This document shows, piece by piece, positions 19,946-30,606 of a DNA stretch of 64,000 bases. The notes beneath the pieces were generated by a model that was not told where the DNA came from, ran no database searches, and was given only the letters and a program-made list of their open reading frames with translations. Origin of the DNA: Kalmanozyma brasiliensis GHG001 (lineage: Eukaryota > Basidiomycota > Ustilaginomycetes > Ustilaginales); assembly GCF_000497045.1 (NCBI RefSeq), contig NW_015961948.1, positions 124,001 through 188,000 of the forward strand, written 5' to 3'. The position numbers and the translations under genes were made by a program. The first letter of the stretch is position 1, and every line of letters begins with the position of its first letter.

Positions 19946-21771
19946 CTACCTGCCGCCGTCGCTGCTGGTGGCAGTCTTGATAACGACATCGTCGTCCTTG
20001 CTCGTAGACTTGGTCCTTTCGAGCTCCTGCACGGCGCCGCCGTCTGCGGTGCCACCGACCTCGCGCATGAGCTGCTCGCGGAACGCCCTCCTCTTCTTGG
20101 GGCTGAGATCGTCGACGCTGCGCTTGACAAGGTTGCCTTCGAAGATGCGGTGCATGAGTTCGAGCGTGATGCCGCTGGATTCAGGGAGGAGGAAGGCGGC
20201 CCATAGGACGGCAAACGAGGTGACGACACCGAAGAGGATGAAGGTGCCGAATTTGATGTGTTCGAGCGCACGAGGGGTGATGAGGGCGATGACGAAGTTC
20301 CAGAACCACTGGTTCATGGTGGCTGCGCTCATGGCGAGCGCGCGGAGCTGGTTGGGCGCCACTTCCGCGGACACGGCCCAAGTCACCGAAGACCAACCAA
20401 GACCGTAACCGACCACGAAGAGGTAGATCATGGCAATGGTCAGGTAGGCTACGCCATCGACGGGGAGACCGCTGGGTCGAACCGCTTGGTAGATCGCAAC
20501 CCACAGAAGGCAGAACACCTGCACAATGCCGCCAATGATCAGACACCACTTGCGGCCCAGCTGCTCGATCGCAACCGCCATGAAAAGCGCCGTCGTGATG
20601 ATTTTGACGATACCGTACACTCCTGTCGCCAGCAAGCCGCCAGACTGCCCCGTGATGCCGAGCGACTTAAAGATCTGAGGGGAGTAGTAGTTGATCGAAT
20701 TCGTGCCGGTCAGTTGCTGGAAGAACATCAGGAGGGCGCCGATGAAGACTCGGTAGGTTGTGATACGGTCGGAGAAGGCCATACGGAACTGTTGGCGAAT
20801 GCTTAGACCGGCTTTTCCTTGCAGATCTGCTTGAATTTCGCGCAGGATTCCAACGACGCTCGGATCGTCGAGCGGGGCGCGGTTGATGCGGGCGAGGGAC
20901 CTCTGCGCCTCTTCGTGGCGACCGCGCTCGACAAGCCATCGAGGTGATTCGGGTTGGAGGCAGAGGGTGACAACGAAAAGGAATCCGGGGAGGCACTGAA
21001 GAGCGAAGGGCACTTGCCACATGGCCTTAGAGTTCTTGTCGGGGTAGCTTTGAACCATACCGTAGTTGACGAAATAGGCCAAGCAGATACCTGTGACGAT
21101 CAGGAGCTGATACATGCCTGCAAGGCGACCGCGGATGGATCGAGGCGCGCACTCCGACAAGTACATGGGCACGACCGACGAGGCGAGGCCTACACCGATA
21201 CCGCCGATCACGCGTCCGACGTAAAGCTGGTAGAGGGCCGAGGCGGCGCTCTGGCTTCCAAGGCGGCAAACGGTCTGAATCACCGAACCGACGAGGAACA
21301 CACCGGCGCTGATAAACATCGCGTTGCGACGACCGAAGCGGTGGGGCAGGTAGAAACTGGACGCAGCGCCAAAAAAGCAGCCGGCCTGCAAGACCGAAAC
21401 AATGTTGCCCTTCAAGGCGGCGAGCTTGGAGGGGTCATTGGCGAGACCAAAGTCGCGCTGGAAGGCGGGCATGTTGAGGACTCCACCAATCAAACCTGTA
21501 TGGTTTTATCTTTTGTCAGTTCCTTTCAATGCAGAGAAGCCAATCGTATCGTAAGAAACTAACCTGTATCCCAGCCGAAAAGGAGACCACCGAACGAGGC
21601 ACAGATGCCCAGCAGATAGACACGCCAGTGCTGCCGAAGGTCCTCGGCGAGGACGCCAAAGCCGAATCGGCGCTTGGAGCCATCGTCAGCGGAGGAGAGG
21701 TGGACGGTGATGGCGAGGGCGTGCTCCTGCTCCGAGGGGGACAGGGACCCTTTGGTTTCGACACGAGACAT
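19946..21771 (-). CDS. MFS sugar porter
   Basis: Two exons on the minus strand (21564-21771 and 19946-21495) give 585 aa. The 68-nt intron has GTTAGT and ATACAG ends and falls inside span 1, rejoining GWDTG-LIGGVLNM, which is the sugar-porter motif after TM1. Further family marks: HRFGRR (loop 2-3), GGIGVGLASSVVPMYLSE with PRSIRGRL (TM4 and loop), QPESPRWLVERGR before the central loop, QQLTGTNSINYYSP in TM7 and PESSGITLELM after TM12. These define a 12-span proton-coupled sugar or polyol transporter. The substrate (hexose, polyol or quinate) cannot be told from sequence alone. The C-terminal tail of about 60 residues is hydrophilic. The start at ATG 21771 gives a 55-residue cytosolic N-terminus. 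Confidence 0.9.
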
Positions 21772-21842
21772 GGTGGCGTGGAGATACGGGGAAGTGGGGA
21801 AGGTGAAGAGCGGGGGAAGGACTGAAGGGTATGTCGACAGCC

Positions 21843-21850
21843 TCTTATAC
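21843..21850 (-). promoter_or_regulatory. TATA-like box of the MFS transporter gene
   Basis: The minus strand reads GTATAAGA about 75 bp upstream of the ATG at 21771. Position and sequence fit a TATA box. Confidence 0.4.
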
Positions 21851-23555
21851 CCTGTCGGGTTAGACGAATAGGCGAGGTGTCGTCAGGAACGTACCCGAGA
21901 TGTGCAGCGCAACAAAGGCGGGGCGAGAGGCGAGCGGGGCGAGGATCGATGAAACAGAGTCGAGCGCCGTGCGAGTCTGATGCAAAAGCTTCACCTTGAG
22001 ACTGATGCAACGGTGCAGAGGCTGGCGATGCGTGTGGGACCCAATGAAGCAGTGTCGCAACGCCACGCATGAGCTAGAGCCAATTTGCGGGGAAGGGATG
22101 CAGGACCAAACTAAGCCACCCCCGCGGGCAGGTCTTGTATGATGCGGACCGACGCGGATTGCAGAGGGTGCGGCAGCGGAGAAAGATCGTGGTGTGGGGA
22201 AGAGAAGCCATGCGACGAGGGGGAAAGTGTTAAGCGAACGCGGAGACAGGACCGGATCCTTGCCACCAAGCGAAAACGGGTCTGTCGGCTAAAGAGGCAC
22301 GGCTCGACGCATGGCCGATTACCGAACGCCAAGGTCTTCTGCGTCGAACGGAGATTTCCGGCAGAGTGTCAGGATGCGAGAACAACGAGTCGCTAGCAAG
22401 CCAAAGTGGGGCAGCAGGATGGCGGTTGGGTGGCTAAGCCCACGATAGAGTCGAGCTCCGCTTCCCAAACGAGGGACTGCCGCTGTCAAGACCCTTGCAC
22501 TCGGGACCGTGCCCTGCAAATTTTCCATTGTCCTTTCTGCACACAAATAGAGTTTTGACACAAAACACACGAGCTTCGTCCGTTCATGTACGACCGCAGC
22601 GGCGCCTTCGCAGATGCTCGGACGCGCATGCTTACAATTGCCCATCGTACATGCTCGAGCATAATGTTTTGATGAGGCTTCGTGCCGCTAAGCTCAGTGC
22701 GACGTCGACGATTTGCGTGGAACAAGTCAATCTTGTGGTGTGGTTCGAATCGTGTGGCTTGCAGGCTTCGCTTAAATTTGCGTGCATTCACGGCGGCTCA
22801 GCTTGGTCGGTCGGGAGCAGAGACCCCGCGGGGGCGAGCGACTCTTATAGGGACTCAACGGAGAGATTTGCGGCTGTCACACCGAGGCTTCCCCACGCTC
22901 ATGCTTTTCGGTATTTCTTGGCGTTTTGGAGACTGCTTGTCTGCTGCTTGGCGCCTTCCGTATCGGACCGGTCATCTCAAAACCCCGCTGCTTCGGCAGA
23001 TCTCCCGTACCGCCACAACCGGTATCCTCAAAGTTCTTCCGCCCTGCCTGACCCTCTGCCGCCGCGGTCACACGTCGAAAGAATCTACGGTCTGTGTTGC
23101 GATATGACATCCGCATGTCCCGCGGGGGTCCAGCTCGCTTCTACTGAGCCCGGTATGACCGAAGCTGGCCTCAAAAGATTCATGCTGCATGAATGGGCTG
23201 TTCATGGCTTCGACATCACCCCGCATTCCCCACGTTCAGGATGCGTGGCTATCGTATCATATTGCGGGGGACTCGCTGTACTATCAGACTAGCATGTGGT
23301 CACTCCAGGGATCGGACCGTTTAGGAGCCGGTGTTGGTTCGCTTAGCGACATCATCGCAAGCGAAAGCATGATCTCGAACGGCGGCTCGCTTCACCGGCA
23401 ACGCTCTAACAAGCCGATCAAAGTTGAAATTTTTGGCCCGATCTGAAGCGGTTTGCTCCACTTGACCGTGCTTGGGCCAGCCACTCAAGATCTTCGCACT
23501 TCACCTTCACGCTTCGTTCTTACATACAGGTCACACCGCATACTCGACACTGACC
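21851..23555. other. Divergent intergenic region 1.7 kb, no gene supported
   Basis: The MFS transporter and the sulfurtransferase are transcribed away from each other here. A 266-codon plus-strand open frame (22495-23292) starts at TTG and has no domain, codon bias or signal, so it is not annotated. No repeats or RNA genes were recognised. Confidence 0.45.
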
Positions 23556-24605
23556 ATGCTAGCAGCTCGAACAGCTCGCCTCTCTCCATCAAGCCTGCTT
23601 ACACGGACGGCGCCATCTTCTCGAAACATGAGCTTAACGGCGCGACCACCCACCGTGCCTCTCGTCATCGCACCAAAGGCACTAGCCTCGCTCATCGAAG
23701 CAGACAAGTCCGACTCGAAGAAGCTTCGCATTTTGGACGCAACATGGTTCATGCCCAACACCAACCCGCCTCGAAACGCCTTTGAAGAGTTCAAGGCCGG
23801 TCCACGACTGCCCAAAGCGCAATTCTGGAATGTCGACAAGGTCGCTACTGTCGGCGAAAGCGTCCGCAATCTGCCCCACATGATGCCTACGCCAGCCACA
23901 TTTGCTGAGGCGGCGGGCGAGCACGGGATCGAGCCGGATACGCACGTTGTAGTGTACGACACGCATGGAGTCTTCTCCGCGCCACGAACAGCGTTCACGT
24001 TCAAAGCATTTGGCCATCTTAACGTCTCTGTGCTCAACGGCGGGCTGCCGGCGTGGATCAACCACGGCCTGCCCACAGAATCAGGCGAGCCTACGTCTGC
24101 ATCGAAGACAACGTATCCGGAACCAGCGCTGCAAGACGGTATCATCCGCTCGTTCGATGAAATGGTCGCAAACGCAAGAATGGGTGCTCGCGGCCAGACC
24201 GTCTTCGACGCTCGCTCCAAAGGACGATTTGACGGCACAGATCCCGAACCACGACCAGGTCTCTCGTCAGGTCATATCCCGCACAGCGTCTCTCTGCCCT
24301 TCCCTAGCCTTCTCAAGACCGAGACCGGCAAGGACGGAAAGCAGTACACCGTGCTCAAGGATCAGATCGAGCTGTGGAGGACGCTGAGCGATACAGTCGG
24401 CGGCACAGAAGCACTGGATAAGCTGCGACAGGCGTCGAGCGGCGGCGAGCTCGCAGCGACCAACACGTGCGGTTCGGGCATGACGGCGGCGGCGATCTGG
24501 TTGGCGCTGCAGGAGATTGGCGTACAGAGCAGTATCTACGACGAGAGCTGGATGGGGTGGGCGTCGAGAGAAGGGGAGGGCGTGCCCATTGACAAGAATG
24601 TATGA
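23556..24605 (+). CDS. TUM1: Thiosulfate/3-mercaptopyruvate sulfurtransferase
   Basis: The product has 349 aa with two rhodanese domains. The N-terminal, inactive domain holds LRILDATWFMP near 54-64 and HVVVYDTHGVFSAPRTAFTF; the C-terminal, active domain holds TVFDARSKGRF (the second domain start), SGHIPHSVSLPF and the active loop TCGSGMTAAA with the catalytic Cys305. CGSG-x-TA is the mercaptopyruvate sulfurtransferase form of the loop. The enzyme moves sulfur from 3-mercaptopyruvate to thiol acceptors; in yeast Tum1 feeds the Uba4/Urm1 path for tRNA thiolation. Residues 1-24 are Arg/Ser/Leu-rich and look like a mitochondrial presequence; a second in-frame ATG at 23628 (Met25) would give a cytosolic form starting MSLTARPP. 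The frame is open upstream only through a TTG. Confidence 0.92.
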   Translation: MLAARTARLSPSSLLTRTAPSSRNMSLTARPPTVPLVIAPKALASLIEADKSDSKKLRILDATWFMPNTNPPRNAFEEFKAGPRLPKAQFWNVDKVATVGESVRNLPHMMPTPATFAEAAGEHGIEPDTHVVVYDTHGVFSAPRTAFTFKAFGHLNVSVLNGGLPAWINHGLPTESGEPTSASKTTYPEPALQDGIIRSFDEMVANARMGARGQTVFDARSKGRFDGTDPEPRPGLSSGHIPHSVSLPFPSLLKTETGKDGKQYTVLKDQIELWRTLSDTVGGTEALDKLRQASSGGELAATNTCGSGMTAAAIWLALQEIGVQSSIYDESWMGWASREGEGVPIDKNV

Positions 24606-26568
24606 TGGCGACGTCGCAGGCAATCAAATTCATACAAGGCGAGTGATACGCTGCTGATGCTTGCTGTTCGAGGAGGCGGAAGGTCCAATTCCGACCTTCC
24701 GGTCATCCGTAACGCGAATTGTACTCGGCCCCAACGCCAGCCTCAGACGAGCAGGCCAAAGTATGGTCGTCAGCCTTTAATGGCGATCTCACACCTGTAC
24801 GATGTTGCGGAGAGGAAGCCTAGAGGTATGTGCTTCCTTGTCGGCTTGAAAGCATCGCGCGCGGAAAATCCGCCGTCCGTGAATCCATGGGAGACAGAGA
24901 ATCGTCCGAGGACAGACCGAAATCCTCAGCACCATCTGGAGAAATTGGCCGGCGCCTTGGCAATCCGAATGCTGAAAGAGCCACAGAGATCGATCGATTC
25001 ATTGTGAGCTTACTGAGATGGGAGCGAAGCTCAAGCCTTCGAGCGCAAGATGCGTCAGACGTCCGCCTGTGTGGCTTGGGCTCGATCGACAGGTCGATGC
25101 TGTGACGAGTTGACCGATAATTGATTGGCGGACCTTGTTTCTGCTGTACACATGCAAGGTTGCCGGTCGTTGTGGGGGGGGTTTCGACAGATTACGTCGT
25201 AGAGGCTTGAGAGTCCATCGTAAGGCTGCGCGCGGATGATCTTCCGGAAGATGTGCAGGCTTTAAGTAGGCGTGACTCGGGTCAACCTAGGGCAAGAAGG
25301 GACATCTTCGGACAAACTCAAAGCATTGTGTGGGCCGGCCGGTTGCCGGTGATTCCGGGGGAGATGCAGTGACGAGTCAGCGGACAGACTGCAGCGAGCT
25401 CACCTGCTCAAGGAAACGACAATTCGGTGCAACTTCTGCCTCGTAGGTCATACCACATCGTCAGCTGGCTAAATCGACCAATCGACGGTCGCGCAGGGGT
25501 CTGGAGATGAGTGCGGCTTCCGCGGCAGAACCGGGATGATAGCGCTGGTCACCGAAGCGGCGCAACCATCACGATCCTCGTCGCCGTCTATTCCGCTTGC
25601 CAGCGCCTTGCATCGCCTCGACCCTTCGCGATATAAGTTATCGAGCTTCAACCCACCACGGCATTGTCGAGATCTGGATAGCCGACGTCGATGTGCAGTT
25701 CCGTGATACGGCGCACACCAAGCGCGTCGTCGTCGACCTCTGCTGCAAATTCGACGGACTTTGAAAAAACAGGTGTTGGCCGCGCTCCGAACCTGCTCCG
25801 TCTGCCTCACACTCGCGTGCCTGTCGGTCCGTCATCTCCTCTCACCTCGAACCCCACGTCAACTCGATTAGGCCGCTGAATCGACGTCGACGGCCATCTC
25901 TCGTCCTATCAATCGATATGAATGAAGCCACTCATTGCGCGATGGCGCGCTACAAAGCATTGTCAATGGCGTGAGAACCAATGTGGGTTGGAATCGCCAG
26001 CTGTCATCAGCGCAAAAGGTGGGCGGCAAAGCGATGGGAAGAAGCTCGGCCAAAAGAAATCGCCGGTCAGGCACCGCTGCGGGCGTGCTTCGGTGCTCAA
26101 GCTGGGAAAAGCGGGGGAGGCTCGCTCGACGGAGGCCGGCTATCCCACGCTTCCTCTCACAAAGCCTTGCGCTCGTCTGGATGTCTCCGGCTATCTGGAC
26201 CCGGGCCCCACACAACAGCGTTAAGCTCTCGACTTGACCGTTGTGATTCGTGATGGTTCCCACACACGTGCTCTGACACAGTGCAACCGCCTTTGCCCAC
26301 CTCATCTGCCGTATATCGCTGCTCGTCGGTGCGCCTGGTCCGATCCGCTCGGTCAACCGATGAGCTGCTCCTTTCTTCTCGCTCGCACTCTTGACTTTTG
26401 TCTTTCTGTCCCCGACGACAAGAGCTCCGCATCGATCAGCAGCCCAGTCGTCGCATCGTTTGCTGCACGACACCACCATCATCTCGATGCCTGAGCAGAG
26501 TTGCACCTCCTCACCATCTATCACGCTCTCCTCTCCATCGACCATCAGCGCAATCGTCGGCTAGCGGC
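24606..26568. other. Intergenic 2.0 kb, no gene supported
   Basis: The gap lies between the sulfurtransferase stop and the start of the regulator gene. I looked here for an upstream exon carrying a zinc cluster for the next gene and found no C-x2-C-x6-C pattern in any frame. A run of nine G lies at about 25170-25180. Nothing else stands out. Confidence 0.45.
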
Positions 26569-28548
26569 ATGGCGCCCATCGCTACGTCCCACGCTTCATC
26601 TTCATCGACGCACAAACGCACCAGCGTCGCGCACCACGAATACCTCGACCGTGCGAGTCTGCTCAATCCTCCGTCACCGCAATCAGCCTCCCCGCCAACA
26701 TCAGCATCGCATCTTCACACCAGACAGCCATATCCCAAAGCATTGCGCATCTCGCCAGACCCGCCCACCCTCCTCGCCTTCGCATCGTCCTTTCAGACGC
26801 TGCTCGACTCGCAAGCGCCCGTCTCATCCACCCACTCTGCCTACTCCGAGCTCCTCTCCGTGTCCACCTCAACCTACCCACCCTCCACACTACCGATCAC
26901 GGCGCTGGTCGACCTAGTCAACTCGAACGTCACTCCGTCCACCTCCTCCAGCAAATCGTCCATCTCGACGCTTCCCGACATGGTTGCCGGCACCGTCACC
27001 ACTCCCGGCCTAGACCTGTTGGGGATCCTTGCGGAAGAAGTTGACTGGGATCCTCAACAGAAAGGTTCACCTGCCGACCAACTCTCCATGCTCGGCCACG
27101 TTCAATCGCATCATCAGACGAAACAGCGTCTGTGGGCAGGCCACATCTTTGACTCGCTCGGCCTGACGAGTCGTAGGAACAGCTTTGCGACGCTCAACGC
27201 GCCGCTCAAGCCGATTTCCCCGCAAAAGGAGCTGAAGGGTTGCAAGTTGGAGGCGGAGGATCCGCTCAACACCATGATTTTGACCAAGAGGACAGCGCTC
27301 TTCTACGAGAACATCTACGAGCAGTTGTGTCCGGGGATTGTGCCGAGGGCGTACGTCTACCCGCGGCTGGGACGGAAGGAGCACGATCACGATGCGCAAT
27401 TCGCCGCTCTCGCGCTGTCGCTCTCTCTGCTCGGCAGCATGGGGCTCATCCTCCCCAAGCCAGCATCTCGCTCTCGCAAGGATAGCAACAGAGAGAGCGA
27501 AAATGAGGCGTTTGTCATGCCACAAATATCGGAACGAAGCTCGAAGGCACAGCCAAACAGTCACGCCATGGCGTTGATAGAAAAGATCCTGCAGGTGCGC
27601 CAAGGAGGTGGGGCAGGCGTGAACTTCGGTCAAGCACCGACGACCGAGGGCGTTCTGACGAGCTTCTTCCTCTCCTTGGCGCTGTACAACCTCGATGACG
27701 CGACAAGGGGTGCTGACTGGAAAGACGCGAGCTTCTTCCGATTCTGCGAGGCCGTGACGCTGGCGAAAATTTTGGGGCTAGACCGGGCGCACTCTGGAGA
27801 AGAAGGCAAGGTGCGAGGGCTGTTGGTGCGGGCGGAGCGGTGGTGGGCCAGCCAGCGAGATGGGTATGTGTGTCAGATGGACGAGGTCCAGCCCTCGCGA
27901 AAGAGGTGCACATCGTCGTCCGATGCCATCCCATCGAAGCGACCCCGCTCATCGCCTTCCGAGCCACTCGCCTTCATCGCCAAGCTCGGCTTCCCGAGCA
28001 TCCGCGCAGACCTCCTCTACCGCTTCTCCAACCTGGTCACTTGCTTCGACTCCCTCTGCGTGCCGTCCAGCTGTCCCAAGCTGACGGCCACCGCAGCCAT
28101 TGCGCTGCACGACTCGCTCGCCACACTGCAGCTCGACCCCTCAGCAGATCCGATCCTGATCGATCTCACGCGTCAAACTCTGCGCGCGCAGCTGTGGACC
28201 GCCTGTCTCGCCCACAATCTCGTCTCGCCGCACGCACAGGCACCTCTGCGACCCGACCAGCCATTGCACATCGCACTCGACACGCTTGATCTGCTCGAGG
28301 ATCTGGAACTGCTCCGGGTCCACCTGCCGACGGATCAGGCGCAAGCGATTCAGGAGGCCGTTGCGACCATTCGAGGCTGCGTCTCGAGGCTGCCAAATGG
28401 GTTATTTGCAGCGGAGCAGTTCTCGTTCGAGCAGATGGAAGGTGATGATGGAGAGGAGACAGCGAAGGAGAGCGCGACAACTATCGGTCGTGCAGCGTTG
28501 GGAGTGATCGAGAACCTGGATCGCTTCTTGAACGGTGGTGCGCGCTAG
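26569..28548 (+). CDS. Fungal-specific transcription factor domain protein without zinc cluster
   Basis: The product has 659 aa. Residues 1-150 are Ser/Thr/Pro-rich and disordered, with no C6 cluster or basic DNA-binding stretch. From about 235 to 500 it resembles the middle homology region of Zn2Cys6 regulators: ALFYENIYEQLCPGIVP, a hydrophobic ALALSLSLLGSMGLI helix, LTSFFLSLALYNL, then FFRFCEAVTLAKILGLDR followed by RAERWWASQRDGYVCQ, which matches the usual R-R-x-W-W-x-x-x-x-R-x-Y pattern of these regulators. Short basic KRPRSS near 470 may be a nuclear signal. Function is probably transcriptional regulation by partner binding; the target is unknown. ATG 26569 (MAPIATSH) is the first good start; the frame is open from 26398 without ATG. 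Confidence 0.65.
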   Translation: MAPIATSHASSSSTHKRTSVAHHEYLDRASLLNPPSPQSASPPTSASHLHTRQPYPKALRISPDPPTLLAFASSFQTLLDSQAPVSSTHSAYSELLSVSTSTYPPSTLPITALVDLVNSNVTPSTSSSKSSISTLPDMVAGTVTTPGLDLLGILAEEVDWDPQQKGSPADQLSMLGHVQSHHQTKQRLWAGHIFDSLGLTSRRNSFATLNAPLKPISPQKELKGCKLEAEDPLNTMILTKRTALFYENIYEQLCPGIVPRAYVYPRLGRKEHDHDAQFAALALSLSLLGSMGLILPKPASRSRKDSNRESENEAFVMPQISERSSKAQPNSHAMALIEKILQVRQGGGAGVNFGQAPTTEGVLTSFFLSLALYNLDDATRGADWKDASFFRFCEAVTLAKILGLDRAHSGEEGKVRGLLVRAERWWASQRDGYVCQMDEVQPSRKRCTSSSDAIPSKRPRSSPSEPLAFIAKLGFPSIRADLLYRFSNLVTCFDSLCVPSSCPKLTATAAIALHDSLATLQLDPSADPILIDLTRQTLRAQLWTACLAHNLVSPHAQAPLRPDQPLHIALDTLDLLEDLELLRVHLPTDQAQAIQEAVATIRGCVSRLPNGLFAAEQFSFEQMEGDDGEETAKESATTIGRAALGVIENLDRFLNGGAR

Positions 28549-28810
28549 AATCATCATGCTGCTTCATGTATACCCCTCAGCATCGGTCTTCGCGAAATCT
28601 ATTCTATTTGAGAAGTACATGGGCTCAGTAGAAGCCGATCGCATTCAAGAAGCGGTTCGGGCTCTTCTCTCTGAACAAGCGCAATTCTCTTCTTTGATCT
28701 TCAGTGCGTCAGATCCTCGGCATGCTCAGTAAGCCCACCTTCTCGCCCTTGAGGGAATACCAGCCAATATCCATATATAATGTCAGCCATACTCAGTCCT
28801 TTCATGTCCA
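28549..28810. other. Intergenic, upstream of tRNA-Gly
   Basis: This 262-bp stretch follows the regulator gene. A TATATAATG element (about 28773-28781) lies 30-40 bp upstream of the tRNA, a usual position for a TATA box that helps TFIIIB placement. Confidence 0.4.
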
Positions 28811-28914
28811 GCATTGATAGTGTAGGGGTATCATGAGTCGTTGCCAAACTCATCGCCTGCACAAGGCGTGACTACCGATTCGACTCGACCGGGGTTCGAG
28901 TCCCCGTCAATGCA
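28811..28914 (+). tRNA. tRNA-Gly (anticodon GCC) with intron
   Basis: The acceptor strands GCATTGA (28811-28817) and TCAATGC (28907-28913) pair, with discriminator A at 28914. The A box TAGTGTAGGGG is good. The anticodon stem AGTCG/CGACT encloses TT-GCC-A-T with GCC at 28843-28845. A 33-nt intron (28847-28879) sits one base 3' of the anticodon; it contains CGCCT-gcaca-AGGCG, which can form a hairpin, and its GGC can alternatively pair with the GCC anticodon. The T arm CGGGG-TTCGAGT-CCCCG holds the B box. The D stem is only three pairs, normal for tRNA-Gly. Confidence 0.94.
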
Positions 28915-28918
28915 TTTC

Positions 28919-28931
28919 TTTTTGCCTTTTT
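28919..28931 (+). terminator. RNA polymerase III terminator of tRNA-Gly
   Basis: Two T5 runs (28919-28923 and 28927-28931) follow the tRNA within 17 bases; the second is probably a backup. Confidence 0.8.
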
Positions 28932-30606
28932 GCAACCTGCTTTTCTCGTTGCATTTTGGCAAGCACAGCTATCGGATGATTTCTGTTCTCCTCGCAGCAA
29001 CGTTTGACCTCTCGCGAAGCGACCTAAGGCTGATCATGAGCACTTGTGCTGGATGGCTGCGAAGCTGCCCCCTCTGTTGTCTGAGAGGTCGACTCGTATG
29101 GTTCGAAGCAGGCGATGCAATGGCTACGATGGGCTTACGAAGCATCGGGCAGCCTCATACCTGCCCACGCTGATCGTGTCAACCGTCGAGGCTTTGGATC
29201 GACGATCGAACATGTCTCAAGGGTCTAGCTTAAGCGACGACGCTAACTGTCCTTAGACTAGAAGGCGTAGGACATGGCTTCACACGCGACTCCGGGGCAA
29301 TTCTGTACCTGCATCCGGCAGTTATAGACGGAGTCGCAATCGCCACCACCAGACCAACTTGGACACACGGCCATATGGACAGATGTCGAGCTGACCAAGC
29401 TATGCTGCGCCGCCATTACATCACGAGGAAGCGAGACCTGCCATCGATATCGAGCCTGAAGGTCAAGCCAGGCTGAACGGAGTGGACATGCGAGATCCCG
29501 CCTTTTTGATCTGAGTCTCAACCGCTTTGAGATCCGCGGGCCAAGCGAGGCTGAGGGCGCAAGAGCGCGTAATTGCCCGCTTTGAAAGAGACTCGTGTTG
29601 TGCCTTGCTATTTCAAATCGGTTTCCCCAGCCTTGACGCCAAGTCTCACTGTGGGCTGATATGGTGGCTCGTGATGGAGGCAAAGCAGGGTTCAAAAGCC
29701 TGCAGATCAAAAAAAGATCGATTTTCAGTGTTCCACACAGCGCTACCCGAGGCGGCCGTCTGTCCCAAAGTGCATGCATACAGACGACAAGGGTAAACAC
29801 GCGAGGTGCCATGTTGATCATCACTTGCAAGCTGCCAAAACACGATTGACCCGCTATGCTTGACATGCCAAGGCCCACTAGTGAACCATGGTGACGAACA
29901 CGAAAGGGCAAGATGATCGACGATGAAGACGATCGATTGTGCAGCAGACAACGGAAACGAATCTAGTGTCAGCTGCAGCAGCATCGAAGACACGGGAAGC
30001 AAGACAGAAGCGCAGTAGATCCACGAGGCTGGGTCTCATGAGGCGTAGCTTCAGACGGCATGTGAGACAGGGTCTTCCCTCGCCTGCCGCATGTGAAGGG
30101 CCCTTTTTGACAGTCCGCCGTATGAGCCTATTTGCACTACGGAAAAGCAACGGGATGTTGCGGGGAGGTTTTGGCCCTTCCCGCTGAGCACAGCGTCCTT
30201 CCTCTCTAGGTTAGCGCTCTCTTCAGGTTTCACCACTGCTTCACCCTGATGATCGGCATGACAGGTGACGAGCGGCAGAATCATCGCTCCTCCTCTTGAT
30301 CAATCGCCTTCTCACCACTCTCGAGATCTTTGCCCCGAGCGGGCGATTTCCCCATTGCGCAAAAATCTGTGCTCACGGCGTAGCGCCAAAGACGATCCGA
30401 CTTCACAGAGCCGATAGGACGGAACGAACGCGGTAGCGCATCTCGTCAGCGTCCTTCGTCGTTCCGTGCTCGCTCGGCCTGCCAGCTACTCCTTTCAATA
30501 AGGCTCTGCGACTACTGCCACCTCGTCCACCTCCCACCACCACCACCTTCGACGTCCCTACCATCACCACGTTTGCGATCGCAATCACCACAGCCCATCT
30601 GCCACG
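28932..30606. other. Intergenic 1.7 kb, one weak small open frame
   Basis: No gene is firmly supported. A minus-strand frame of 52 codons at 29258-29416 ends in a Cys-dense segment (see findings). The plus strand just before 30607 is pyrimidine- and cac-rich and is probably the leader of the wall-protein gene. Confidence 0.4.

Noticed and set aside
22742..22754. B-box-like ggttcgaatcg, possible tRNA
   Set aside because: The flanking bases do not form a T stem, and no A box or acceptor pairing was found upstream.
22495..23292. 265-codon plus-strand frame in the MFS/sulfurtransferase gap
   Set aside because: Starts at TTG, has mixed third positions and no recognisable segment; likely chance in GC-rich DNA.
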